Below, in pieces: positions 26,734 to 34,828 of a stretch of DNA of 64,000 nucleotides. Origin of the DNA: Sphingomonas caeni (GTDB lineage Bacteria > Pseudomonadota > Alphaproteobacteria > Sphingomonadales > Sphingomonadaceae); the NCBI RefSeq assembly GCF_026013415.1, contig NZ_JAPDOK010000003.1, forward strand, positions 434,001-498,000. Reading direction: 5' to 3'. Within the stretch, counting starts at the first letter, position 1. The number at the start of each line of letters is the position of its first letter. The position numbers and the translations under genes were made by a program. A model generated the notes under the pieces. That model was not told where the DNA came from. It was given only the letters and a program-made list of their open reading frames with translations, and ran no database searches.

Positions 26734-28368
26734 ATGGCCACACTCGCACTGGACCAGGCACCGTCAGCTGAAACGCCGGCGGGCCCCCGATTCGACTATC
26801 AGACCCACCCCCTCGCCAAGCTGTTGTTCGCGCTGATTCTGATCGGTGCGCTGGGCTTTGCGGGCTGGAGCGTCTTCACCGACACCCAGGTCGCGGGGGA
26901 GCAGCTCGCCATGGGGGTGTTCGTCTTCCTGGGCGTCGCGCTGCTGATCGCGCTCGGCTTCGAGTTCGTGAACGGGTTCCACGATACCGCCAATGCGGTG
27001 GCGACGGTGATCTACACCAATTCGATGCCCGCGCACCTCGCGGTGGTCTGGTCGGGCTTCTTCAACTTCCTCGGCGTGATGTTCTCCAGCGGGGCGGTCG
27101 CCTATGCGATCATCACCATGCTGCCGGTCGAGCTGATCCTCAATGTGGGATCGGGCGCGGGGTTCGCGATGATCTTCGCGCTGCTGCTCGCGGCGGTCTT
27201 GTGGAACCTCGCCACCTGGTATGTCGGGCTGCCGAACAGCTCCTCGCACACGCTGATCGGATCGGTGCTGGGCGTCGGCTTTGCGAACCAGCTCTTCTCG
27301 GCGGGATCGAAGGGCGGCACCTCGGGCGTCGACTGGGCGCAGGCGACCAAGATCCTCACCGGGCTGTGGATGGCGCCGCTGATCGGTTTCTTCGCGGCGA
27401 TGGCGCTGCTGCTCGTGATGCGGCTGCTGATCCGCAATCCCAGGCTCTACCAGTCGCCGATGCCCAATACGCCGCCGCCTTTGGGCATCCGCGCGATGCT
27501 GATCGCGACCTGCACGGGCGTCTCCTATTTCCATGGGTCGAATGACGGGCAGAAGGGGATGGGGCTGATCATGCTGATCCTGATCGGCTGCGCTCCGACC
27601 GCCTACGCGCTCAACCGCACCCTGCCCGCGAGCGCGACCCCGGCCTATGTCGCCACCGCCAGCGCCGCGACCGCCGCGTTCGACGCCAAGGGCGGAGCGG
27701 ACGTGACCCCGGAACAGGCGCGCAGCGTGCTGACCCAGGCGCTGCAGAAGAAGTCGGCGAGCCCCGAAATCTATCCGGCGCTGGAAAGCCTGTCGCGCGA
27801 CCTGACCGCGCGGGTCGAGGGCTATGGCTCGCTGAGCGCGGTGCCTGCGGCGGCGACCCAGAATGTCCGCAACGACATGTATCTGGTGCTCGACAGCATC
27901 AAGATCGCGACCAAGAAGCCCGGCGCCTTCGCCGAGCCCGAGGCCAAGGCGGTGACCGACTATCAGAAGCAGCTCGAGGCGGGGACGCGCTTCATCCCGC
28001 TCTGGGTGAAGATCGTCGTCGCGATCGCGCTGGGGCTGGGGACGATGATCGGCTGGCGGCGGATCGTGATCACGGTGGGCGAGCGGATCGGCAAGCAGCA
28101 CATGACCTATGGCATGGGCGCATCGGCCGAGATGGTCGCGGCGGGGACGATCTTCGCGGCGGACACGTTCGGGCTGCCGGTCTCGACGACGCACATCCTC
28201 TCCTCGGGCGTCGCGGGCGCATCGGTGGCGAGCGGGGCGGGGCTGCAGGCGCGCACGCTGATCCAGCTCGCGGCAGCCTGGCTGCTGACGCTGCCGGTGG
28301 CGATGGCGCTGGCCGGCGGGCTCTATTGGGTGCTGCTGACCGGGGTGAGGGCGGCGGGGCTGGGGTGA
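26734..28368 (+). CDS. pit: inorganic phosphate transporter, PiT family
   Basis: Proton- or sodium-coupled phosphate permease, 544 aa with about ten membrane helices. Both halves carry the duplicated PiT signature: FEFVNGFHDTANAVATVIYT near residue 80 and the second-half SYFHGSNDGQKGMG, then the terminal FGLPVSTTHILSSGV. Between them, about residues 300-410, is a long hydrophilic Ala-rich loop not found in the shorter E. coli PitA. The start ATG in GCGGCCATGGCC begins MATLALDQAP. No pho box could be recognised. Confidence 0.93.
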   Translation: MATLALDQAPSAETPAGPRFDYQTHPLAKLLFALILIGALGFAGWSVFTDTQVAGEQLAMGVFVFLGVALLIALGFEFVNGFHDTANAVATVIYTNSMPAHLAVVWSGFFNFLGVMFSSGAVAYAIITMLPVELILNVGSGAGFAMIFALLLAAVLWNLATWYVGLPNSSSHTLIGSVLGVGFANQLFSAGSKGGTSGVDWAQATKILTGLWMAPLIGFFAAMALLLVMRLLIRNPRLYQSPMPNTPPPLGIRAMLIATCTGVSYFHGSNDGQKGMGLIMLILIGCAPTAYALNRTLPASATPAYVATASAATAAFDAKGGADVTPEQARSVLTQALQKKSASPEIYPALESLSRDLTARVEGYGSLSAVPAAATQNVRNDMYLVLDSIKIATKKPGAFAEPEAKAVTDYQKQLEAGTRFIPLWVKIVVAIALGLGTMIGWRRIVITVGERIGKQHMTYGMGASAEMVAAGTIFAADTFGLPVSTTHILSSGVAGASVASGAGLQARTLIQLAAAWLLTLPVAMALAGGLYWVLLTGVRAAGLG

Positions 28369-28377
28369 GACCCCGGA

Positions 28378-28529
28378 CCCGTTCGTCCCGGGTAGCCATT
28401 GAGTAGCGGCGAAGCCGCGTATCGAAATGGCGTATCGAAGGACAGGTTTAGCGGGTCCGGCGGTGCTTCGATACGAGCCTTCGATACGCCGCTCGCGCGG
28501 CTACTCAGTCTCTACTCGGCACGAACGGG
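28378..28529. repeat. inverted-repeat element D (CTTCGATACG family)
   Basis: Outer arms CCCGTTCGT and ACGAACGGG enclose inner arms with GTATCGAAG/CTTCGATAC and GGCGAAGCCGCG-type GC blocks plus CTACTC/GAGTAG boxes. Such CTTCGATACG...CTACTC units are frequent in sphingomonad genomes, as I recall. The rest of the 366-base gap between the pit and MFS genes holds a small hairpin at 28535-28554 (GGTGTG with CACACC), a second at about 28680-28697 (TCTCCC with GGGAGA), and no convincing gene. Confidence 0.75.
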
Positions 28530-28734
28530 CAGAGGGTGTGGGCCCTCTCACACCTTCAGCAGATGCGCCGAATATTCGAGGCTGAGGATGAAACCTTTCG
28601 CGTCGGCGCGGAGGTCGCTGGCGGAACGACTAGGCAGGCTTTGCTGTCGCGCAGATGAACAAGGCTTGCACTTCGACCCGTCTCCCTTGATGGGAGAAGC
28701 GAGAAGGTTGGGGGACAGCCGATGACCGAAGCCA

Positions 28735-30012
28735 ATGACTGACAGGGCCGCCGAAGCATCGCATCGCCGCATCCTGTTCGCGAGCCTGGTGGGCACCGCG
28801 GTCGAATTCTACGATTTCTACATCTTCGCGACCGCGGCGGCGCTCGTCTTCGGGCCGCTCTTCTTCCCCGGCGTGGATCCGGCAGCGCAGCAGCTTTCCT
28901 CCTATGCCACCTTCAGCGTCGCCTTTTTCGCGCGGCCGCTGGGCGGGTTGGTGTTTGGGCATTTCGGCGACCGGCTGGGGCGCAAATCGACCCTCGTCGC
29001 CTCGCTGATGCTGATGGGGCTTTCGACCGTGCTGATCGCGTTCCTGCCCACCTATGGCCAGGTCGGGATCGTCGCGCCCGCTTTGCTTTGCCTGCTCCGC
29101 TTCGGGCAAGGGCTCGGGCTGGGCGGCGAGTGGGGCGGGGCCTCGCTGCTCGCGGTCGAGAATGCGCCGCGCGGCTGGGAGAATCGCTATGGCAGCTTCC
29201 CGCCGATGGGCGCGCCGGTGGGGTTCATCGCCTCGAACGGACTGTTCCTGCTGCTGGGGCTCTGGCTGAGCGACAAGGATTTCCTCGAATGGGGCTGGCG
29301 CGTGCCTTTCCTGCTGAGCGCGGTGCTGGTCGCGCTGGGGCTGTGGGTGCGGCTCAAGATCGGCGAGACGCCCGCGTTCGAGAGCGCGGCGGGGCACCGG
29401 CCGGTCGCCAAGGTGCCCGTCGCCGAGCTGCTGCGCGATCATTGGCGGCCGACGCTTGCCGGGACGGTAGGGGTGATCGCCTGCTTCGCGCTCTTCTATC
29501 TCTCGACGGTGTTCGCGATCGGATACGGCACCAAGACGCTGGGTTACAGCCGCGAGCTGTTCCTGCTGATCCAGCTGGTCGCGATCCTGTTTCTCGCCGG
29601 GGGGATCATCCTGGCGGGGGTGCATGCCGATCTCGGCAATGCGCAGCGGACGCTGTTCCGCGGCTTCCTCGTCACCGTCGCGGTCGGACTGCTGCTGCCG
29701 CTGCTGCTGGTGAAATTCTCGCCCGTCACGGTGTTCGTGTGGCTCGCCTTCGGGCTGTTCACCATGGGCTTCTGCTATGGGCCGCTCGGTGGGTGGCTGC
29801 CGAGCCTGTTTCCGGCGCGGGTGCGCTATACCGGCGTGTCGGTGACCTTCAATCTGGGCGGGATCATCGGCGGCGGGCTGACGCCCTTCATCGCGCAGAA
29901 GCTGGTCGAGCAGGGCGGGCTGTCGCTGGTCGGCTATTATCTGGCGGGCGCAGGCGTGGTGAGCATGCTCGGCCTCGCGATCATCCCGAAGGTGAAGCCC
30001 GCAGAAGGGTGA
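28735..30012 (+). CDS. MFS transporter, metabolite:H+ symporter (MHS) family
   Basis: Twelve-helix permease of 425 aa. The family signature is clear: VGTAVEFYDFYIFATAAA in helix 1, GHFGDRLGRKSTL in the 2-3 loop, and RFGQGLGLGGEWGGA in helix 4-5. MHS members import organic acids, betaines or similar solutes; the substrate is unknown here. The 3' end overlaps convergent rsmD by 32 bases. The start ATG is preceded by a weak Shine-Dalgarno (GACAG at best), but no better start is available. Confidence 0.9.
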   Translation: MTDRAAEASHRRILFASLVGTAVEFYDFYIFATAAALVFGPLFFPGVDPAAQQLSSYATFSVAFFARPLGGLVFGHFGDRLGRKSTLVASLMLMGLSTVLIAFLPTYGQVGIVAPALLCLLRFGQGLGLGGEWGGASLLAVENAPRGWENRYGSFPPMGAPVGFIASNGLFLLLGLWLSDKDFLEWGWRVPFLLSAVLVALGLWVRLKIGETPAFESAAGHRPVAKVPVAELLRDHWRPTLAGTVGVIACFALFYLSTVFAIGYGTKTLGYSRELFLLIQLVAILFLAGGIILAGVHADLGNAQRTLFRGFLVTVAVGLLLPLLLVKFSPVTVFVWLAFGLFTMGFCYGPLGGWLPSLFPARVRYTGVSVTFNLGGIIGGGLTPFIAQKLVEQGGLSLVGYYLAGAGVVSMLGLAIIPKVKPAEG

Positions 30013-30526
30013 TCCGCGCCTTGCCGTGGACGCGGCTGGCCTCGATCTCGAAGCCGGCGACGGCGATTTCCTCGGCCTTTCCGGTCTCGATGCTGATCCA
30101 GGTCGCGGCATTGGTCCAGCCGAGCCGCGCCAGCTTGTCGAGCGCCACCTCGCCGGCGCCGGTGCCATAGGGCGGGTCCATCAGGATCAGGTCGAGCGGT
30201 TTCGGCGCAGGGCCGAGCGCCAGGACCGAGGTGGCGCGGACATCGGCGCGGGTGTTCAGCTGGGTGAGGTTGGCGCGGAGCGCGTCGAGCGCGGCCTTGT
30301 CCTGCTCGACGAACAGGCACGAGGCGGCGCCGCGCGACAGGGCCTCGAGGCCGAGCGCGCCGCTGCCCGCGAACAGATCCGCCACCGCCAGCCCCTCGAA
30401 GCTGCCGATCCGGCTGACGAGCATCGAGAAGAGCGCCTCGCGGGTGCGGTCGGCGGTGGGGCGGGTGGCGTCGCCCTTGGGGGCGAGCAGCGGGCGGCCG
30501 CGCCATTGGCCGGCGATGATTCTCAT
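29981..30526 (-). CDS. rsmD: 16S rRNA (guanine(966)-N(2))-methyltransferase
   Basis: SAM-dependent methylation of G966 in 16S rRNA, 181 aa. N-terminal MRIIAGQWRGRPLLAP is diagnostic and fixes the start; then RPTADRTREALFSML, the SAM loop DLFAGSGALGLEALSRGA, and the catalytic DPPYG in ILMDPPYGTGAG. A long in-frame extension upstream is low-complexity antisense of rluB and the repeat, so it is rejected. It is probably co-transcribed with rluB through the repeat element B. Confidence 0.96.
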   Translation of the reverse strand: MRIIAGQWRGRPLLAPKGDATRPTADRTREALFSMLVSRIGSFEGLAVADLFAGSGALGLEALSRGAASCLFVEQDKAALDALRANLTQLNTRADVRATSVLALGPAPKPLDLILMDPPYGTGAGEVALDKLARLGWTNAATWISIETGKAEEIAVAGFEIEASRVHGKARITLLRASPSG

Positions 30527-30530
30527 GCGC

Positions 30531-30689
30531 CAATTCCTCCCCGGAACGGGGAGGGGGACCGCCGCGAAGCGGTGGTGGAGGGGCCGCGCCGCAGGCGCGG
30601 GAGTCGCTTGCCGCACGCGGAACCGCCGTCTTCGCGGCGGCCCCTCCACCAGTTTCGCTGGTCCCCCTCCCCGTTCCGGGGAGGAATTG
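30531..30689. repeat. long inverted-repeat element B
   Basis: A perfect 30-base inverted repeat forms the ends (30531-30560 and 30660-30689, beginning CAATTCCTCCCCGGAACGGG). A second pair of inner arms (GTGGAGGGGCCG/CGGCCCCTCCAC) is nested inside. The 159-base unit lies between rluB and rsmD and has the structure of a palindromic MITE-like or paired REP element. Folding as RNA would give a large stem that could dampen expression of rsmD relative to rluB. Confidence 0.9.
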
Positions 30690-30698
30690 AGAAGGCCC

Positions 30699-31847
30699 TC
30701 ACTTCCGCGTCCTCGGGGGTCGCCCCGGCTTGTTCGGCTTGCCGCGGCCGCCCGCGGGGCCGCGGGAGGGCCCGGCGGGGCGGCGGGGGCGGTCGACCAG
30801 ATCGCCTTCGCGCGGGGCCTGTGCCTCGCGGTGCGAGCGCGCGCGGGCGGCGCGCGCGGGATTGGCGACGTCGCGCGGGGCCTCGTCGCGCCGGGCAGGG
30901 GTGCCGCGCGGGGTGAATTGGGATTCGCGAGGGGCGCGCTCGGGGCGCGGGGCGGCGGGCTTGGCGAAGGCGCGGCGCTCGGGTTCGCGGCGGCCGGGGC
31001 GATTGTCGGGACGGGGGGCTCCCGGCACCGCGACGGGGGTCGCGCGCGGCGGTGCCTGCACGCGCTGGCGCACCGCGAACTGGAGGTTCGATGCGGCCTT
31101 GCCGCCGCCGGGGCGGGCGAGCACGGAGCGGAAGGTTTCGAGATCGTTCGGCCGGACCTCGTCGACATCGCCCACCGGCAGGTCCCCGAGCCGGAACGGG
31201 CCGTAGCGGGTACGGATCAGCCGGCTGACCTTGAGCCCCAGATGCTCGAGCACGCGGCGGACCTCGCGGTTCTTGCCTTCGGTCAGCGTCAGCTCGATCC
31301 ACAGATTCGCGCCGGTGCGCCGCTCCAGATTGGCGTTGATCGATCCGTAGCGCACGCCCTCGATCTCGACGCCGAGCATCAGGTCCTCGAGCTGCGCCTG
31401 GCTGACCTGGCCATAGGCGCGCGCGCGATAGCTGCGCTCGACGCCGGTGGCGGGGAGTTCGAGCTGGCGCTTGAGCTCGCCATCGGTGGTGAGGAGCAGC
31501 AGCCCCTCGGTGCTGAGGTCGAGCCGCCCCACCGGCATCACCCGGGGCAGGCCCTTGGGGAGTCGGTCATAGATGGTGAGCCGCCCCTTGGGGTCGCGCT
31601 CCGCCGTCAGCAGGCCGGGGGGTTTGTGATAGCGGAACAGGCGCGCGGGCTCGGCGGCCTGGACGGGATTGCCGTCGACCGTCACGCCGTCGAGCGATTT
31701 GAGGATCGTCGCCGGCGTATCGAGCACCACGCCGTTGAGCGCCACGCGCCCCTCGGCGATCATCCGCTCAATCTCTCGCCGCGACGCGATTCCGGCACGG
31801 GCGAGCAGCTTGGCGATGCGCTGCTGATCTGGATCACTGGAACTCAT
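30699..31847 (-). CDS. rluB: 23S rRNA pseudouridine synthase, RluB/RsuA family
   Basis: Converts a uridine in 23S rRNA helix 80-93 region to pseudouridine. Order of parts: S4 RNA-binding domain (residues 8-65, QRIAKLLARAGIASRREIERM), catalytic domain with PVGRLDLSTEGLLLLTTDG (catalytic Asp in GRLD, about residue 110), NREVRRVLEHLGLKVSRLIR, then a 130-residue Arg/Pro/Ala-rich tail that looks disordered (about 250-382). The tail length and basicity are common in sphingomonad RluB proteins. RsuA would be shorter. Confidence 0.93.
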   Translation of the reverse strand: MSSSDPDQQRIAKLLARAGIASRREIERMIAEGRVALNGVVLDTPATILKSLDGVTVDGNPVQAAEPARLFRYHKPPGLLTAERDPKGRLTIYDRLPKGLPRVMPVGRLDLSTEGLLLLTTDGELKRQLELPATGVERSYRARAYGQVSQAQLEDLMLGVEIEGVRYGSINANLERRTGANLWIELTLTEGKNREVRRVLEHLGLKVSRLIRTRYGPFRLGDLPVGDVDEVRPNDLETFRSVLARPGGGKAASNLQFAVRQRVQAPPRATPVAVPGAPRPDNRPGRREPERRAFAKPAAPRPERAPRESQFTPRGTPARRDEAPRDVANPARAARARSHREAQAPREGDLVDRPRRPAGPSRGPAGGRGKPNKPGRPPRTRK

Positions 31848-31989
31848 CCGCGCGCTATAGCGATAATGTCACAGGCGCCAAAAACTATCCGGTTCCCAAG
31901 TTTATTGCGGCACCGGAAGGGCCGTGCGCCGTTTAGGATCGCCAGGCGGGTGCGGGGCCCGTGCGTGAGGTTGATTGGAAGTCGGTTCG

Positions 31990-32427
31990 ATGTTGTTCGG
32001 AGGGAAAAGGAAGCGGCGGATCGAGCGGTTGCTGATCGTGGAGGACGAGCCGCTCGTCGCCTTCGATACCGAACATTTCCTGCGCGATGCGGGGTTCGAG
32101 ATCGTGGCGACGGTGGATAGCGTGGCGGCGGCGCTGCGCGTGATCGACGCGGAGGATCAGGAGATCGACCTGGTGCTGGCCGATGTCAGCCTGTCCGACG
32201 GCAGCGGGATCGACGTGGCCAAGGCTGCGCATGCCAGGGGCTTCCCGATCCTGTTCGTCACCGGCAACTGCCCGGGCGAGGCGCGGGCGCTGGCGGCGGG
32301 GTGTTTGTCGAAGCCCTATCCGCAGCGCGATCTGCTCGCGGCGATCGACGCGATCGAGGCGGTGGAGGATGGCAGGAAACCGAAGCGCTTGCCGGGCAGC
32401 TTCAGCCTGTTCAAGAAGGCGGCGTAA
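31990..32427 (+). CDS. single-domain response regulator (receiver only)
   Basis: 145 aa containing only a receiver domain: acidic pair in LIVEDEPLVAF (about residues 15-25), the phosphoacceptor in VLADVSLSDG, the conserved Thr in LFVTGN and Lys in LSKPYPQRD. No DNA-binding or enzymatic output domain follows. A TTG five codons upstream is a possible alternative start. No histidine kinase is adjacent, so it may act by protein-protein interaction as a shuttle or diguanylate-independent signal relay; the partner is unknown. Confidence 0.9.
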   Translation: MLFGGKRKRRIERLLIVEDEPLVAFDTEHFLRDAGFEIVATVDSVAAALRVIDAEDQEIDLVLADVSLSDGSGIDVAKAAHARGFPILFVTGNCPGEARALAAGCLSKPYPQRDLLAAIDAIEAVEDGRKPKRLPGSFSLFKKAA

Positions 32428-32467
32428 ACCGGCGGCCGTTCCCGCGCGTATCTCCGGGCCTGGAGGC

Positions 32468-33178
32468 ATGATGATACGTTCTACGATCCTTTCGCTCTTC
32501 GCCCTTGCCGCTTGTTCGGGCAGCGCACCGGCGTCCGCGCCCGCCGATCCGGCGGGGCCGGCGCATCCGGTGGCGGTCGAGCTGTTCACCAGCCAGGGTT
32601 GCTCGTCCTGCCCGCCCGCCGATGCGCTGATGGAGAAGCTCGCGGCAGGGCCCGATGTGGTCGCGATCACCCGGCCGGTGACCTATTGGGACGAGCTGGG
32701 CTGGAAGGACACGCTCGCGCGCCCGGCCAATACCGAGCTCCAGCACGCTTATGCCGCGCGGAAGATCCCCGGCGCGGGGGTCTATACGCCGCAGACGGTG
32801 GTACAGGGGCGGACCGGTTTCGTCGGCAGCAGCGAGGGCAAGATCCGCGGCGAGATCGTGCGGCAGAGCCATGCCGCCGAGCCGGGGCTGGCGATCTCGG
32901 GCGGGGCCGTGCGGCTGTCGGGCAGCGGGCGGGGCCAGCTCTGGGTGGCGGCGGTGCGCAAGACCGTCACCGTCAGGATCGGGAGCGGCGAGAATGGCGG
33001 GCGGAAGATCCGCTACGCCAATGTGCTGGTCGGCGAGACGCGGATCGGCGAGTGGAAGGGCGGGAGCGCCGAGATCGCGGTTCCAACGGCGGCGATGCGG
33101 GTGGCAGGGGCTGATCGCTATGTCCTGCTGCTCCGCGACGGGCCCGCCGGGCCGATCCTGGCGGCGCGCTACCTCTAG
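32468..33178 (+). CDS. DUF1223 thioredoxin-fold lipoprotein
   Basis: Envelope protein of 236 aa. Two ATGs occur in tandem at 32468 and 32471 after TGGAGG; either gives signal MMIRSTILSLFALAAC followed by S, a lipobox. The DUF1223 core begins VAVELFTSQGCSSCPPADALM, where CSSC is the CxxC active-site pair of a thioredoxin-like fold. Later GVYTPQTVVQGRTGFVG fits the same family. It is probably periplasmic and redox-active; its target is not known. It follows the receiver gene by 40 bases. Confidence 0.9.
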   Translation: MMIRSTILSLFALAACSGSAPASAPADPAGPAHPVAVELFTSQGCSSCPPADALMEKLAAGPDVVAITRPVTYWDELGWKDTLARPANTELQHAYAARKIPGAGVYTPQTVVQGRTGFVGSSEGKIRGEIVRQSHAAEPGLAISGGAVRLSGSGRGQLWVAAVRKTVTVRIGSGENGGRKIRYANVLVGETRIGEWKGGSAEIAVPTAAMRVAGADRYVLLLRDGPAGPILAARYL

Positions 33179-33185
33179 GGCCGGT

Positions 33186-33629
33186 TCAGGGAAGCGGCCT
33201 GATCACCGGATAGACGGCCATGCGGAAGGTCGCGAGGCAGTGTTTCGGCGTGTCGTCGAAGGTGAAGGCATAGCTGCCCCATTCGGCACGTGCCCGCCAT
33301 TCGTTGCCGACGTGCTTCGGGTTCGGAACGGTGCTCAGAACATCCTTGCGAGGTTCGCATACACCGCTGAAGCTCAGGAAGAGCAGCGCGGGGGCATCGG
33401 GAGGCGATGCTGCGGGCTCGCGGAACTCGGCGCGGGTGGTGCCGCCATCGGTCGTGAAGACGCTGACAGCGAAGACGCCCGGGCTGACCTCGGCCATCGC
33501 ATGGTTGAGCAGCAGGTCTTCGGCCTGGGCGAGGGTGCGCGGCGGCTTGTAGGTCCCCTGATAGACGAACATCATGATGCCCGTTTCCTGCACAGGAGCG
33601 GCCAGCAGGGCGAGGGGCAGGGGGATCAC
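33186..33629 (-). CDS. exported hypothetical protein, 147 aa
   Basis: Reads from a GTG whose last bases overlap the stop of the Rieske gene (GTGA). With this start the protein opens VIPLPLALLAAPVQE, a short signal-like stretch; an ATG pair 18 codons in (MMFVYQGTYK) is the alternative. The body has paired cysteines (SGVCEPRKD, PKHCLATF) and a beta-rich look. No family recognised. Four-base coupling indicates it is in the operon of the dioxygenase subunit, but it is not a ferredoxin or a reductase. Confidence 0.65.
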   Translation of the reverse strand: MIPLPLALLAAPVQETGIMMFVYQGTYKPPRTLAQAEDLLLNHAMAEVSPGVFAVSVFTTDGGTTRAEFREPAASPPDAPALLFLSFSGVCEPRKDVLSTVPNPKHVGNEWRARAEWGSYAFTFDDTPKHCLATFRMAVYPVIRPLP

Positions 33630-34756
33630 GCGAGCGCGGCCTCGACGGCATCGTGGAAGTGCCGCACGCCGGCTTCGAGCGTGCCCAAAGTCAGCCGCTC
33701 GATCGCGCCCGATTCGAGGCCCTGCTGGCCCAGCTCGGCGGCGCGGAAATCCTCGGCGGCGAACACGCCCTCGTCGAGCAGCTTCCAGCTCCGTTCCCAA
33801 TGGGCGAGCGCCTTTTCGGTCGCGGGCGCCTCGGGAATCAGCATGAAATCCTCGACCAGCACGCGGTCGACTCCCTGCGGCATCAGCACCATCAGGTTGA
33901 TGTAATCGGGGCTGACGATCAGCACCGTGCCGGGAAACATCTGATAGGTGTAGGTGATCGCCCCGCGCAGCACCGCCCAATCGCTCGACGACAGCGCGTC
34001 ATGCTCCGAATCGCGGCCCACCGCGGAGCGCTGGTGCGGGCCGATGCTGTCGGCGGTGGTGACGCCGTCCTTGAAGAAGGGGCCGATCGTGCCGGCGTGG
34101 AGGCGCTGGACATGGTATGACTCCAGAAAGGCATCCATGATCAGCTTCCAGTTCGCCTGCACATCGTGGGTGCGGCGGCGGAAGAGGTGCTGGCCGGCGA
34201 GATCGAAGGCCTCGAAGTCGTTCGCGAGCGTCTCCGCCGCGGAGAAATCCGCCTCCTCGTCGAACGAGAACCAGATCAGCCCGCCCGCTTCGCGCGTCGG
34301 CAGGCGCTTGAGGCCATGCTCGGCCTTGTCGAGCCCGGGGAAGGTCTCGGGGCGCGGCATGCCGGTCAGCCGGCCGTCGAGCGCATAGCTCCAGGCGTGA
34401 TAGGGGCAGATCAGCCGGGGCGACTTCACCGCCGCGCAGCCCTCGACCAGCCGCGTGCCGCGATGGCGGCAGACGTTGAGGAAGATATGGGCCTGCCCGT
34501 CCTTGTCGCGCGCGATCAGCAGCGGCTTGCCGAACCCGTCATGCGGCACGGCCATGTTGTTTTCGGGCAGCAGCGCGGAGGGGGCGATCACCAAGGGCGC
34601 GCGGGTGAAGATGCGGGCCTGCTCGGCGGCATAGCGTTCGGGCGCGGTGTAGGCGGCGGCATCGACATAAGTGATGCCGCTGGCGCCGCGCGATCCGCCC
34701 GTAGCGAGCGAACGCGCCAGAGCGAGCTGGCCTTCGGTCGGCGTTAGCGCGTTCAT
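33626..34756 (-). CDS. Rieske non-heme iron oxygenase, large subunit
   Basis: Aromatic-ring-hydroxylating-type oxygenase of 376 aa. The Rieske cluster ligands are exact: C96-R-H98, then C117-P-Y-H120. The catalytic mononuclear iron site is in the ESYHVQRLHAGT segment (about residues 200-212), with a C-terminal Asp expected later. Residues DGFGKPLLIARDKDGQ and NVCRHRGTRL match the family N-terminal domain. No small subunit, ferredoxin or reductase gene is next to it, so electron donors are elsewhere or it is a homomeric three-component type. Substrate unknown. Confidence 0.92.
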   Translation of the reverse strand: MNALTPTEGQLALARSLATGGSRGASGITYVDAAAYTAPERYAAEQARIFTRAPLVIAPSALLPENNMAVPHDGFGKPLLIARDKDGQAHIFLNVCRHRGTRLVEGCAAVKSPRLICPYHAWSYALDGRLTGMPRPETFPGLDKAEHGLKRLPTREAGGLIWFSFDEEADFSAAETLANDFEAFDLAGQHLFRRRTHDVQANWKLIMDAFLESYHVQRLHAGTIGPFFKDGVTTADSIGPHQRSAVGRDSEHDALSSSDWAVLRGAITYTYQMFPGTVLIVSPDYINLMVLMPQGVDRVLVEDFMLIPEAPATEKALAHWERSWKLLDEGVFAAEDFRAAELGQQGLESGAIERLTLGTLEAGVRHFHDAVEAALA

Positions 34757-34828
34757 CGCGGTGATCCTCTCTGGCCTTCCCCGTCTTTTGCGCTAGTTTC
34801 GGCCTGAAGCTTCGGAGGGGCAAGTGGA

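Noticed and set aside
28548..28796. Possible remnant gene on the minus strand ending in ILSLEYSAHLLKV.
   Set aside because: Only the last 20 residues look protein-like, the rest is antisense of the MFS gene, and I could not identify a parent. It may be a decayed 3' fragment but cannot be supported.
29981..31168. A 395-residue extension of rsmD.
   Set aside because: It crosses the inverted-repeat element B and the antisense of rluB; the true start MRIIAGQWRG is family-typical.
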